Part shown: piece by piece, positions 1 through 11,700 of the stretch
Position numbering within the stretch: the stretch's first letter is position 1
How the letters are laid out: every line of letters starts with the position of its first letter
Origin: Reticulitermes lucifugus
Taxonomy: Eukaryota; Arthropoda; Insecta; Blattodea; Rhinotermitidae
Length of the DNA stretch: 64,000 bases
Assembly: GCA_026260175.1 (NCBI GenBank)
Contig: JAKCWW010000747.1
Location: 1-64,000, forward strand
Reading direction: 5' to 3'
Position numbers and translations under genes: made by a program
Notes under the pieces: generated by a model
Told to the model about the DNA's origin: nothing
The model's database searches: none
What the model saw: the letters and a program-made list of their open reading frames with translations, nothing else

Positions 1-1133
1 AAAGTTATTAAATTATTAAAACTTATAAAAATTACAATAAAATCAAGTAGTATATTATACTATTCTCTATAGTATAATTATTAATTAATGGCAGCGTGGT
101 CCTATTTCCAGCATGTGTTCCAGTTATCTGTGTGTTATGTTGTTAGCTGAACCTCCTTCTCTCCTGTCTGTGTGGTGAATGGTCAATGGTCAATGGTCAT
201 GCGTATTGGGGCATCGTAATAATAAAGTAAACAGTGAAAAAACTGTCTTAGTGCATTTGTTGGTACAAATAAATCAATTATAAAAGATGCACGGTGAATA
301 TAAAGTGAAAAGTATTTCCATATTTGTTAAGACTGTTTAAGGCGTGAATCAACGGAGTTTACAGTTACCGCACAAGCCTTCCTAGTACGTCATTTAATTT
401 TCCATGTAGTTGAACTACGTTCGACAGGGTACATACCTCTGCAATCTGAGCCTTTACAAAGTAGACTGGCTGGAATATAGCATTGCGCAATGGTTTGACC
501 AACTAAAATTTAACTGAAATAATCCTACAGCTATGGTGGATCACAAATCTGCCCTTAATTGCGCTGTAGTAAACTATTCTGACATAGTTAACAAACAGGA
601 TATTATTCACTATTCTCGAACGGGTGTTTCCGGGTCCAATACTCTCATTCAGTTTTTGTACCAATAATTTTCCTGCTATTCTGAAATAACGTCCTGGTGT
701 AGTCAGTAAACACTGAATGTTTTCCTTTTCAACTGCCTGAGCTTTCCTTCGATATCCTTTATCAGACTCTTGTTATGAGCTTAGAGATCACACACATCAA
801 AAACCAACATCCGGACATTCAACAACATTTACATTACGTGCGTGAGTAGCAAGCTATACCCTAGAACTGGGACTACAGTACTGCTAACGTGGGCAAACGG
901 GGAGCTGAAGCAGAACCCGAGTAATCCGTTATTCCGTCACGGACGTTTCCTTGGTAGTCCGTGTGTGATACTGATATCTCGCGGGGGTCAACGGTTTTTT
1001 TTCACGTAACGTCACGCTTCCTCCATTCTCATGTAAGGATATCAGGCCAGTGTCTGTCTGAGCACCTCACGTCACGTGTCGGTCTGTTCGTTCTTATATG
1101 AGGGGCATAGGTCAAAGATTGGGCTAGTCTCTC
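1..1133. other. Upstream non-coding stretch, nothing recognised
   Basis: AT-rich in the first half, becoming more GC-balanced after about 840. A short tandem of ggtcaat occurs near 180-200. I see no splice-consistent coding exon, no transposon ends and no RNA gene. Confidence 0.4.
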
Positions 1134-1728
1134 TCAGAGCGCCTGGTACGTTCTTTCCCTTATATCTGAGCGTTCCTCAATCCCAACAACTGCTAGAGGG
1201 ACCACGTTTACAACATCGCCCAGTTTATATTTGCCAGGAAATGCAAGGCGCAGAACGTTTTCAAATTCGGGAATTTCATCCAGATCCTCGAGACCACCGA
1301 TTTGTGCGACACACCCATCAACAGGCGTGCACTTCGGCCAAACATTTCCTTCCGTGACTTCCTCGTACGTCACGTTCGTATGTCGTACAACAATGCTCTA
1401 CGGTCGAATGTTGGACACTACGTTTACATGGCTGTCCGCATGTGGAGCTGCTAACTTATCGGCTATCTCGCCTGTTGTCCGTGCGTGGCACTGCTGTCGC
1501 ATCCACACGTGCGGTATCCCACCAATCCAGATCAGCAAGGCGTTGATTAGGCGTCGGGTTGGGTGTCTTGCAGATCTGCTGTCGCTTCCGCGCATTTGGC
1601 TTCATTACCACTCCAGGCGAGTGGGGCGTAAGTTTGACGTTTTGTCGGGTTTGTACTTCTGATGCGTCACACCTGTTAATCTGTGCTCTTCGATGCGCTC
1701 TGATCTCTGTGTTCGGAGTGTCCCACAT
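1134..1728 (-). other. Decayed coding-like patch, unrecognised
   Basis: On the minus strand three successive open frames (1728-1456, 1595-1398, 1373-1134) lie end to end in different frames, as expected for an old coding sequence broken by indels. The stretch is visibly more GC-rich than its flanks. The last frame is acidic and unlike random translation (it contains TYEEVTEGNVWPKCTPVDG). I do not recognise the family. A relic of an integrated virus or of a retroelement protein are both possible. An unrelated open stretch caused by base composition cannot be excluded. Confidence 0.25.
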
Positions 1729-1740
1729 TCAACTGTAGTA

Positions 1741-2526
1741 CCTTAGTTATTTCATACAGATAAAAATGAAATAATAACAGGGATGGCTCGTCCATAAGGG
1801 CTACAGCCCACCCAGGAATTTAAAAAGAAATTAAATATAAAAAGAAAAGTGTTCGTTAGGAGATACGAACATTTTTTAAAAGAATATAATGAAATCTTAG
1901 ATGTGAAAAGAGTGATCTGGGCGGTTCACATTGGAAAGCACGCACTACCAATTTCAAGATTACATTAAGGATTTCTGGTTGGCGTTGCTCAATCTTTCAT
2001 TCTAATCCATGTCATCTTTTCTGCTACATTCGTCACTATGGATCACAGCACTGCCATCCGTGTTCATTGCATCTATGGCGTAGAATCCAAACCATATCTC
2101 GTTGCACGTACGTCTGTCCATCATGATATGCTTACTTCTAATCCATGACCCTTATTCTCAACCAGACGCAATCCAATTTTTGTCACATGTTTATCCTTCA
2201 AGAAAGAATTGGGAAACCACGTAAAAAGAGAATTATAATGGTGAAATACATGGAGTTTAATTCTGATTTACCAATTAGGACTATGGCACTTAAATACGTA
2301 TGTCACGGAAACATTAATTAAGGCGGTACTTTCGTGATGTAGTTTGTCTGTGCACACCGTACGTTCTTATCCGAACCGTGATTTAATTGGACGGCGCTCA
2401 TTGGTCACAGTGCATATGCCACAGATCATCTGAATCGGCGGCACGGAACCAGAGCATCTGTGCATAGGAGTGGGAGACCTCGTGTTCGTCTATCGGGTTG
2501 GTGTAATTAGAGGCGTTTAAGTTGAA
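1741..2526 (+). promoter_or_regulatory. Upstream/5' UTR region of ATAD3 with two inverted CCAAT boxes
   Basis: The 780 bases before the ATAD3 start codon contain no recognisable coding sequence. Two inverted CCAAT motifs (ATTGG) lie close together at 2386-2390 and 2400-2404, about 125-140 bases before the ATG. This fits a housekeeping promoter, but no TATA box or initiator can be assigned with confidence and the transcription start is unknown. Confidence 0.3.
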
Positions 2527-2719
2527 ATGTCCTGGTTGTTTGGATATCGTGGTAACCAACCGCCTCCCGAAGGAACTCAGATTCCCATACCTCCTAGTGA
2601 AGGTGGTGATGGCGGAGGTAGCGATGATAAAAGCACGAAAAAGGCGATGGAAGCCTACCGGTTTGATTCTTCTGCTTTGGAGAGAGCCGCTCAAGCTGCA
2701 AAAGATCTTGAAAGGTCAA
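2527..2719 (+). CDS. ATAD3: ATAD3 coding exon 1
   Basis: Starts at the ATG giving MSWLFGY, the family N-terminus. A glycine- and proline-rich linker follows, then the conserved [14 protein letters not shown] segment. The donor gtaagt splits an Arg codon after its first base. Confidence 0.93.
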
Positions 2720-5700
2720 GTAAGTAGATATGTATTACGACCATAGTGATAAGCTGAATAAGGACTGCGGCACACATAACATTTAAATGTACAAGGAAGA
2801 TTGAAAATTCAATATGAGTTACGTATTTCATCATTTTCTTGTATCATATTTTAGGATTTGCAAAGGAAGCACTGGAACTTTCGAAACAACAAGAGCAAAC
2901 AAAACAACAGGAATACTTTACCAAAATGAAGGAATATGAAGTTCATATTGAGCACAGCAAGGTTGAGCAAAAGAGGGTGGAGGGGGAAGAGAGACGCAAG
3001 ACATTACAAGAGGAGACAAAACAAAATCAGCTTCGTGCTCAATATCAGGATCAGTTGGCTCGGAAAAGGTAAGTTTTAATTATTTAATGTTTCAGATGGT
3101 TTGTAAAATATCTGTCCTTTATATGACTTCAGTCTTGGTAATGTGGAGGAAAGATCCCTATCCTCTGTGGTTTGGAGCCCACAGTAATGTGTAGGCTCCT
3201 TTGTTTAGTATTACTTTTTGATGACCCTATCACCTCTGGAATGAATTCTGTACCCTAGGCTAGGTGGGCAGTTTCCAGAAAGGGCCATGCAGGCCATATC
3301 TGGAACAGCAGGAAACCAACCTCAGTCCCTTGTATATCCAGCGCACTTAAAAAGGAAATTCTGCAGCCCAATAACAGGTATATTTGCTAAATTTTGTTTA
3401 AAACTATAATTTTTTAATGTAAGGTATGAGGACCAACTTCAGCAGCAGCAACGAATAAATGATGAGAACCTTCGGCGTCAAGAGGAATCTGTGGCAAAGC
3501 AGGAAGCAATGCGGAGGGCCACCATTGAACATGAGATGGAGTTGAGGCACAAGAATGAAATGAAGAGAGTGGAAGCAGAACTTCGTGCAAAAGCGAAGGT
3601 GGACCGAGAGAACCAAGACCTGACGCTTGAGCAGATCAGGCTGAAGGCTGCTGAGAACAGGGTCACTGTTCTGGAGTCCATCAAGTGAGCAATTTCTTTG
3701 GGTCTATAATAGTTTTGCATGTCTACTGCATCAGCTAATAAAAATACCTGTGGTCCCCTTTTATTTTGTTATTTGGGTCTTCCTGTTTAGCCATAGATAT
3801 TTCTTATTTATGTTGGTTATTTAACAACCATGCCACTCCATTTTGCTGTGTTGTTTTCCCGAAGCTCCTTTTCATCTTTTCTTTCCATGTCATGATATCT
3901 CTCTCAACCTGTTGTTTCCATATTTATAGTGGTCCTCTGTTTCTTTTTAGTTTCATGTTCAGAACCTTCTTTGATGTTCCATGTTTGGCTATTTTTAAAA
4001 CATGTCCCTACTATCTTGTTCTGTTATATGATATATTTCTTTATTTATTTTTAAATTCTCTGTATATTTCTTTGTTTATTATTCTCCTATGTTCTGTGTT
4101 TATTCCATTTGTCCAAGGCATTTTAAAGAGCGTCTCATAACTTTGTGTTATGTCATGGATTTCATGACTTGAGTTGTGAAAACCAAAATGGAGTAGTCTT
4201 TCCATATGAGATTTGAGGCTGTCTTGGCAGTGGTTATGAAAATTCCTCTTCTGGGATATGATGCTATGTATTTCGGTAGATAAGTACCATTTTGGAGGGA
4301 GCTGCTGCCTCTTACTTCCATCGGATTTTTCGACACTTAAGATAGGGACAGCAGGATCTCTGGAATGTTGGTACCAGTATACCAAAGTCTGCAACATAAC
4401 TAAAACATCCTTACTAATCCTGTTATCTCTACAACAGACCTACCTTGTTTACCCATATGTACATCTTAATTTCATGTAGTCATGGAAGAATTTTTATGGC
4501 AACCCTCATGCACTGCAGTGTAGTTCCATTGCTTACTCATATTTGTGCTTGCATAGTAATATATAAAGAGACCACATCTGCCTGCCTGTCTCACTTAGTA
4601 GCTACCTAGGTATACAACACACATTTTACTTTGTCTGTACTCACAAATTTTAGAACTTATTGCTGCTCTAGTGTTCTCTGTTAAAGAAAGTGGGGGGTGT
4701 TGGATAAGTTGGACAAGGGGTGAGCATTGCTGTGGTTGGATACCATTATGGTGTAACTGAATCAACAATTCATTTCATCAAGTAAAATTAAGACAGCTTT
4801 GGTGAAAACATTGAGGCCAGTGCTTCATCAAGTGTGAAAATTTCTTGCCTAAGTTGTCATGATGCCTTTCTTGAAAAGATGGACAGGGCCTTGTATATAT
4901 GGCAGTTGTGCTGTGGTGAGGGAAAAAGCCATGTAATTATACAACCACATTGCAAAGTCTTTGGGTGATGAGAAGGGCAGCTTCCATGTCAGTGAAGCTT
5001 GGTTTGAAAATGTTAAGAAGTGGGTGAGCCTGTATAGTGTGAAAAGAATGAGGAAATCAGCATCAGATGATCATGTGGCTGCCACTAGATACCCAGAGCA
5101 TCCACAGATTTGGAGGACGGTGATATCCATAAAGTTCTTGATTGTCCTGCTGCTGAGTTAACAGAGAAGGACCTTGAACAGGTGACAGCAGTGTGTGAAG
5201 TGTACGATGAAGATTTTGAGGCTGTTGTGGAGAAGCCTCAGCTGGCTACCAGTGTTCTGAAGAAAGGCGTACAGATGTCAGATAACTTGGGTCATTTCTT
5301 TGAGGTCAACCATTGCATGGATAGGTGCCTGAAATTTAAGCATGATATGGAGGATGTCAACACCAGAGGAGGTGTATAAGCACATGCAAAAAAAAAGGCA
5401 GAGGAATTGAAGATGACCTCTTTCTTCACTGTGTCTTCAATCTTGCTGTCCACCATGCAGTCTGCATCATTTGGTAACGAACAACTTTCAGGCAGGAACA
5501 CTGACATCATTCCACTGAATACTGCCACAAATGTTTGTCAGGTATTAATTTAAACATTGTTGTATTTCACGTGTCTTTGGTTTTGATAACCCCAGGTTTC
5601 CCAGAAGGTCTTAACATTGCATATTTCAATTTTGCTGTTCGTTTAATTTGTTATGAATGTAACCTCCTGGCATGGCAAGGGCTTGCTATATTATGATTTC

Positions 5701-8700
5701 TCATTAACATGGTTCATATCCAAAACCTGTTGAAATCCTCCATATTGTCTTCCTCAACTATGTAACTTAAGTAGAGTGAATTTTCTAGGTAGCACTTCTG
5801 TGAAGTGAAATTAAGCATTACATGTCAGGCTACCTTGATGAGAAAAGTGTGAAAATCTGCTTGGATGCACCCTAAAAAAAATCTGACTCTAACATAGAAT
5901 GGAAGCAATGCTGTGAATGATGAATTGAAGAGGGTGTGGAAGAAAGAGGTTGGGATGTTTTTGGCTTCTGTTCCAGAATTCATCTGGAGGGACTGGGCAA
6001 AATGATAAAAAACCTTAATCATGGTGGCTTGCCTCTGGAGCACTATTAACGCCTAGGACTTCCCAAACATAAAACCTGAGTCCTAGCCAATTCAACTGTG
6101 CCTCAGTTGTGGGTGTGAGACAACACCCCATTTTAGTTGTGGCAGGATGAGATCTCACAGTTGTTATGATGTTTTGTGCAGAACAGCTGGGTCAGTGTTG
6201 GGCACTGGAGCCCATGCCTTTCTGGCAGACTGGGACAAGATTATTGCAGCAGCAGGTGGTATATCCCTTCTTGCTCTTGGTGTGTATTCAGCTAAAGGGA
6301 CAACAGGGATAGCGGCCAGGTACATAGAGGCCAGGCTTGGTGAGTTATTTTATGTTGTATGTACCATGCATTTTATCATGAGTTTAAGTTAAAACCACCT
6401 AATTCACAAGATATTAACAAATACATCTTACTCTGTTAATAATCTTGTGCATTAGTTGGTTTTAACTTAAACTCATTGGTGAGTTATGTTCATTCAGTTT
6501 ACTAGTAATTAGTGTGGGTGTTGTGATTTGCCACTTTTGCAATAATTCAACTCTATCTGCAAGTGTTTATGTTACCTTTTGGTGTTATTTTAGGGACGGC
6601 AAACCATTTTGAGGCTGTATTCCACAACTCAAGAGAGAGACATTTATTCTTAAACAAATGTAAATTTCATATTAGTGTGGCACTTGAATTAGAGTTTGTC
6701 CATTGTCTGATTAAATACAACATTCAAAGAACATGATGAGTTTCATCTTCAGGCAATGAAAGGTGAAGAATCTTACTCATCAGTCCATTAAATAAAGTTG
6801 TCATCATGCTATCTTTACCTGTTGGGCTCAACTGAGGAAGCACTTCTTATGCCTTTTGTACCTGAGGAGGAAGACAGAGGTAGTCTCAAATACACAGTGC
6901 TTTAGAATGTTGTGTTTTAATCAGATATTGGACAAAGATTGAGTGTGGTGGTGGAGGTGGTGGTAGTGGTGGTGGTGGGAGGAGTATTCGTACACCAGTG
7001 TCATTTTTCAGAATGTAGATTTCTTTCTTGACCACATGTATCCACATGTATATTTCACATTTCAGTACTGATGTAATTACTGCTTTCTTTATCATACTTG
7101 TATATCTCCAAACCAAAGTTTTACAATCTGCCCAAGGAGGACTTTGGATGCTTAGCTAGCTTAGCTAATATGCAGAAAGAATGGCAAGTTTTATGTCTGA
7201 TTGCAGGCAGAAATTATGACAAGTTGCATGTCCAATTGCAGGCAAACCGTCACTGGTGCGTGAAACATCTAGATTCTCTCTGATGGAGGTATTGAGACAC
7301 CCAATACAGTCTGTGCAGAAAGTGTTCTCTCGATTCAGGACACAGGATGCCCTGTCTGGTGTGGTCCTCGCTCCCAAGCTGGAGGAGCGTCTCCGGTGAG
7401 TGACATGAAACAATTTTCCATCTTCAGAAAGTGACCTGACCACTAAATTTGACATCCAACATGGTATGTATTGTAAGGTAATTTGACAAAAATTACATGT
7501 ACAGTAGAGTCCTGATTATCCAACCTTTGGAAGTCCTGTGTGCTGTATTACATGTAACAACATTCATTGTGCAACAACATTTGAATTGTCTACATTTTAT
7601 ATATGTATTCATTGTCCATTGTTTTAGTGTGCCTTTGTTACTGGCTTTAATTATGTAAGTGCAGTTGTGCTTTAGTGTATTGATGGATTTTACTAATTTC
7701 TCATAAATTAGTATTTTGATAAGTATGTTAAATGAAATGACAAAGAAAGTGGTTAGATCCGTGGATCAAAACTCGAAGCCTTACAATACTGGATAAAGAT
7801 GAAGCTATGAAAGAAAATGAAAAAGTGGTAGAAGAGTGTGGTGTTGGCAATGTCACTATTGATGAGTGGAAGAGGAAATGAAGTGACATTTCAGGGTGGT
7901 GGTCTGCCAGAGCTTCTTCAGGTAAAGGTTTGAAGGGAAGAATGTTAATAAAAAAATGTGCATGTGGAAAGGGGAGTGAATCTTAGAGAGAGAGAGATGC
8001 ACAAATGACAGGAACTCTTCTATAAGAAAAGGGCACAGATTTTTCACAAGGAGTTTAATGAAGGAGATTGTGACTTCCACAGCTAGTACAGACTGGATAG
8101 ACCAATATAAAAAACATTATGGAGTGAGGATGTTCAACATCTGTGGAGAAAAATTATCAGCAGATTAGGAATCATTGGTGGGCCGGGATAGCATAGTCGG
8201 TATAGCGACTTGCTATGAGCTGGACGGTCTGAGGATCAAATCCTGGTGGGGGCGAGATTTTCAGCACCTGTCCGGACTGGACCTGGGGCCTACCCAGCCT
8301 CCTGTACAATGGGTACCAGGTGATTCCCAGGGGTAACGTGGCAGGGGCGTGGCGTTGACCACGAACCCCCATCTAGCGCCGACGTTAAAGAAACAGTAGA
8401 GCTATAACTCTACTCCCCCTCTGGGCCTTCATGGCCTGTTCTAGGGTGAACTTTACTTTACTTAGGAATCATTTTGAAATTTAGAGAACAACTTCTGTAT
8501 ATTTTGAAGACTGAAAGTTATCACATGAACAGCTGTACAGTTGTGACAGTGCCAGCTTAACTGGACAAATGGAAAACATTGTCCCATTTAATGTATATGT
8601 TTTTTGTCCTGAAGTAAAAACATTCTCCCTCAGTAGGCATTTAAATTGAACAGTGCTCTTGCCATGGCAGAAACATTGGATGTAAAGACCATGTGCTAAA

Positions 8701-11700
8701 GGTTAAAATGCTTTTATCAAAATCAGTGGCTCCCGATGAAGAAATATTAGCTCCTCGCTATAAGGGAAGCAAAAAATGAAGTGATGATGCTTGTATGCTG
8801 TAACATCTCAGGTGGGTAACCGTGAACTACAACTTGCCTTTACTGGAAAATCCAAGACATTTCATGCCTTCAAAAATATAGCTCCAACACACATTTGGTT
8901 TAATAGCCAAAAAAGTGCATGGATGGAATCAGAAACTTTTTGAAGTATATTTTTTGCTGAATTTGCCCCTTCAGTAGCAGGTTTTTAAGCAAAAACATGG
9001 AAAGGAAAGCAGTTCTCATCAGTGAACAATATGCCTCTTTATCCTTATGAACTAGAACCAAAGAGTTGCTCAGGCATTGACACGCCTTCAAAAGAACTGC
9101 CAAGAATCTGTACCTAGCTTAACTGCATCTTTTGCCTTATCATTGCCTGGGCTAAAAACTGTGCTTCTGAGTGAAATCTTTGTCTTGTTATTGCTTTGTT
9201 TTTGATCTGGTTTGATTTTAAGAATGATTTTTCTGCCTCTTAATGTCTCCCGGTTGTGTTAACCTGTCGACTAAAGGGTCACTGAAACACTAAGGTAAAA
9301 GGTATTGGCTTGTGCTTCTTCAGTCACATATAGGAAGTTATTGATGAAGGAGGGTATTATAAAGTTGTAAGGAAATGAGCCTAAAAGATGTTTACTGGGC
9401 ATTCTATGCATGCAAGGAAACTCAGCAAAAATAAATTGTACAATCATGGAAAAGTTACATCTTGAAAAAGAAGAAAACAGAAAGAAAGAATTAAGTTGTG
9501 ACAAATAAAAGAAAGAAAGAAATTGTAGTTAAACGGACAGATGAAAAAGCACCAAAAAATTGCAGAAACCCTGTTGCTTTACTAAGACTTATATCTGTCT
9601 GTAAAAGTGTAAATAGTGATGACATACGAGAATGCATGGATCAAGACAACAGCTGACTGATGTAATAGATCTTGGGAGTAGTGCTGGTTGCAACCATGTA
9701 GAAGATTATAACAGAGGAGCAGAGATAATTGATAGAGGGAGTCATAGTGGGGGGATTGACAGCCACTGAGATCACACTTTGCTTATATGGAACAATGAAG
9801 GGAGGTGACTGCTACAGACATAACAACTATTCAGGTGCTGGTGTGACCTTGTCGCAGAGAATAGGCAAGAGTCTCAAACAAATAACTGTTACTGATTTTT
9901 TTAAATTTAATTTTGTTAAATACAGTTTTTGTTTGTGAGATATTTTTATTTGGTGCCTGATTGTATTTTCTTCATATTTTACTAATAAATTCAGTTGATG
10001 TTTACCCTAGTCTTTTTCATTAGTCTTCTGTATTACCTAACATTTCTGATTACTCAGTTGTCCTTCAGTCTCATTTAGGTAAGAATCATACTTGACTGTA
10101 CTTTTGTTGTCCTAGTATTCAGGAGGTCCTCTTTTGAACCTAAGCCTGGAGACCGGCTATCCTGACTGATGGTTTTTGCAGTTTTCCTCCATTCAGGCAA
10201 ATGCCAGAATAGTACCTCTAATTAGGCCATGACCACTTTTTCCCGCATATTTCATAATTCATTACCAAATAATAATCTTTTAGTCATCATTGTGGTGGCT
10301 CAAGTAACATTTAGCACTGGGTCACATGGGCTTCTGTTTTGTTTCAGGGACATTGCTATAGCAACAAAGAACACAAAACGAAACAGAGGAATGTACAGGA
10401 ATATATTGATGCATGGTCCCCCTGGTACTGGCAAGACAATGTTTGCAAAGGTACTACCATGTCTGAAAATGATGCAATGATGCTGTGTGTGTAAGTTTTG
10501 AAAACTTTTTCGTGGATGTAGCAACACCTGTTTAATCCATCAAAGGTCGGTGGTAACTACATTTGCCAGTTGCCTCAACAGTATTTACATGTTCTGCATA
10601 ATTTTCACAGTAAACAGTGATTATTTTCCTAAATGGCATTAATTGGTTGATCTTCATGAAGGAGATGTGTTTTCTGTGAGGTAGGACTTGAATTTTTAAA
10701 TATTATTTTCATGAACATCATGCTTCAAACAATTTAGAATATTTCTAGGAGTCCATAAACCTTCACACCTGTGATATTTGTGTTATGTAGAAACTGGCAA
10801 CACATTCTGGCATGGACTACGCAATTATGACAGGTGGTGATGTGGCCCCAATGGGGCGTGAAGGAGTGACGGCAGTCCATAAGGTGTTTGACTGGGCTGG
10901 CACAACACGAAAAGGACTACTTCTGTTTGTTGATGAGGCAGATGCTTTCTTACGAAAAAGGAGTTCTGAGACAATCAGTGAGGATCTTCGTGCCACGCTC
11001 AATGCCTTCTTGTATCGCACAGGCGAACAATCAAACAGGTGAGTGCACACTTTGTAGTCTATAGTCTATAGTCTACCTATAGTGGTGCATGACTGATAAA
11101 CTGATGTTTTCCGCAGATTCATGCTGGTCTTGGCTTCAAATACTCCAGAACAATTTGATTGGGCAGTGAATGATCGTCTGGATGAGATGGTAGAGTTTAA
11201 TCTCCCAGGACTTGCTGAACGTGAACGTTTAGTTCGCCTGTACTTTGACAAGTTTGTACTTCAACCCGCAATGGAAGGGAAAAGGTAAATGGTTAATTAA
11301 GCACCAATTGTTAAGTTATACAGGGGGGTGGAGGTATAGCTCCACACATTCTTGATGCCCATCATTAGATGGAATTAGTTGGTGAGCTTCGTGCCTCAGC
11401 TGCTTTGCCTTTCAGGAAGCAGCTTCAGGTACCGTTGGACCTGGTGCCAGTCTGGACAGTGGAGAAGAGAGAATGTTAATAACATATAACATTTTTATCG
11501 CATTTTATAGATTTTTATTCCTTCCTCAGTATGTTTAGAGAAATAAGAATTGTGAACCTGAAGGTAACCTACACAGTCGAAATGTGCTGTTCTGTAAATA
11601 AATGGAACGTAGTTGTGTTTAGATGGATTTTATCTTGATTCTGTTATAAATAACACAACAGAATGACATCCTTTAAAATTAATACAGATTGTTGACATGA

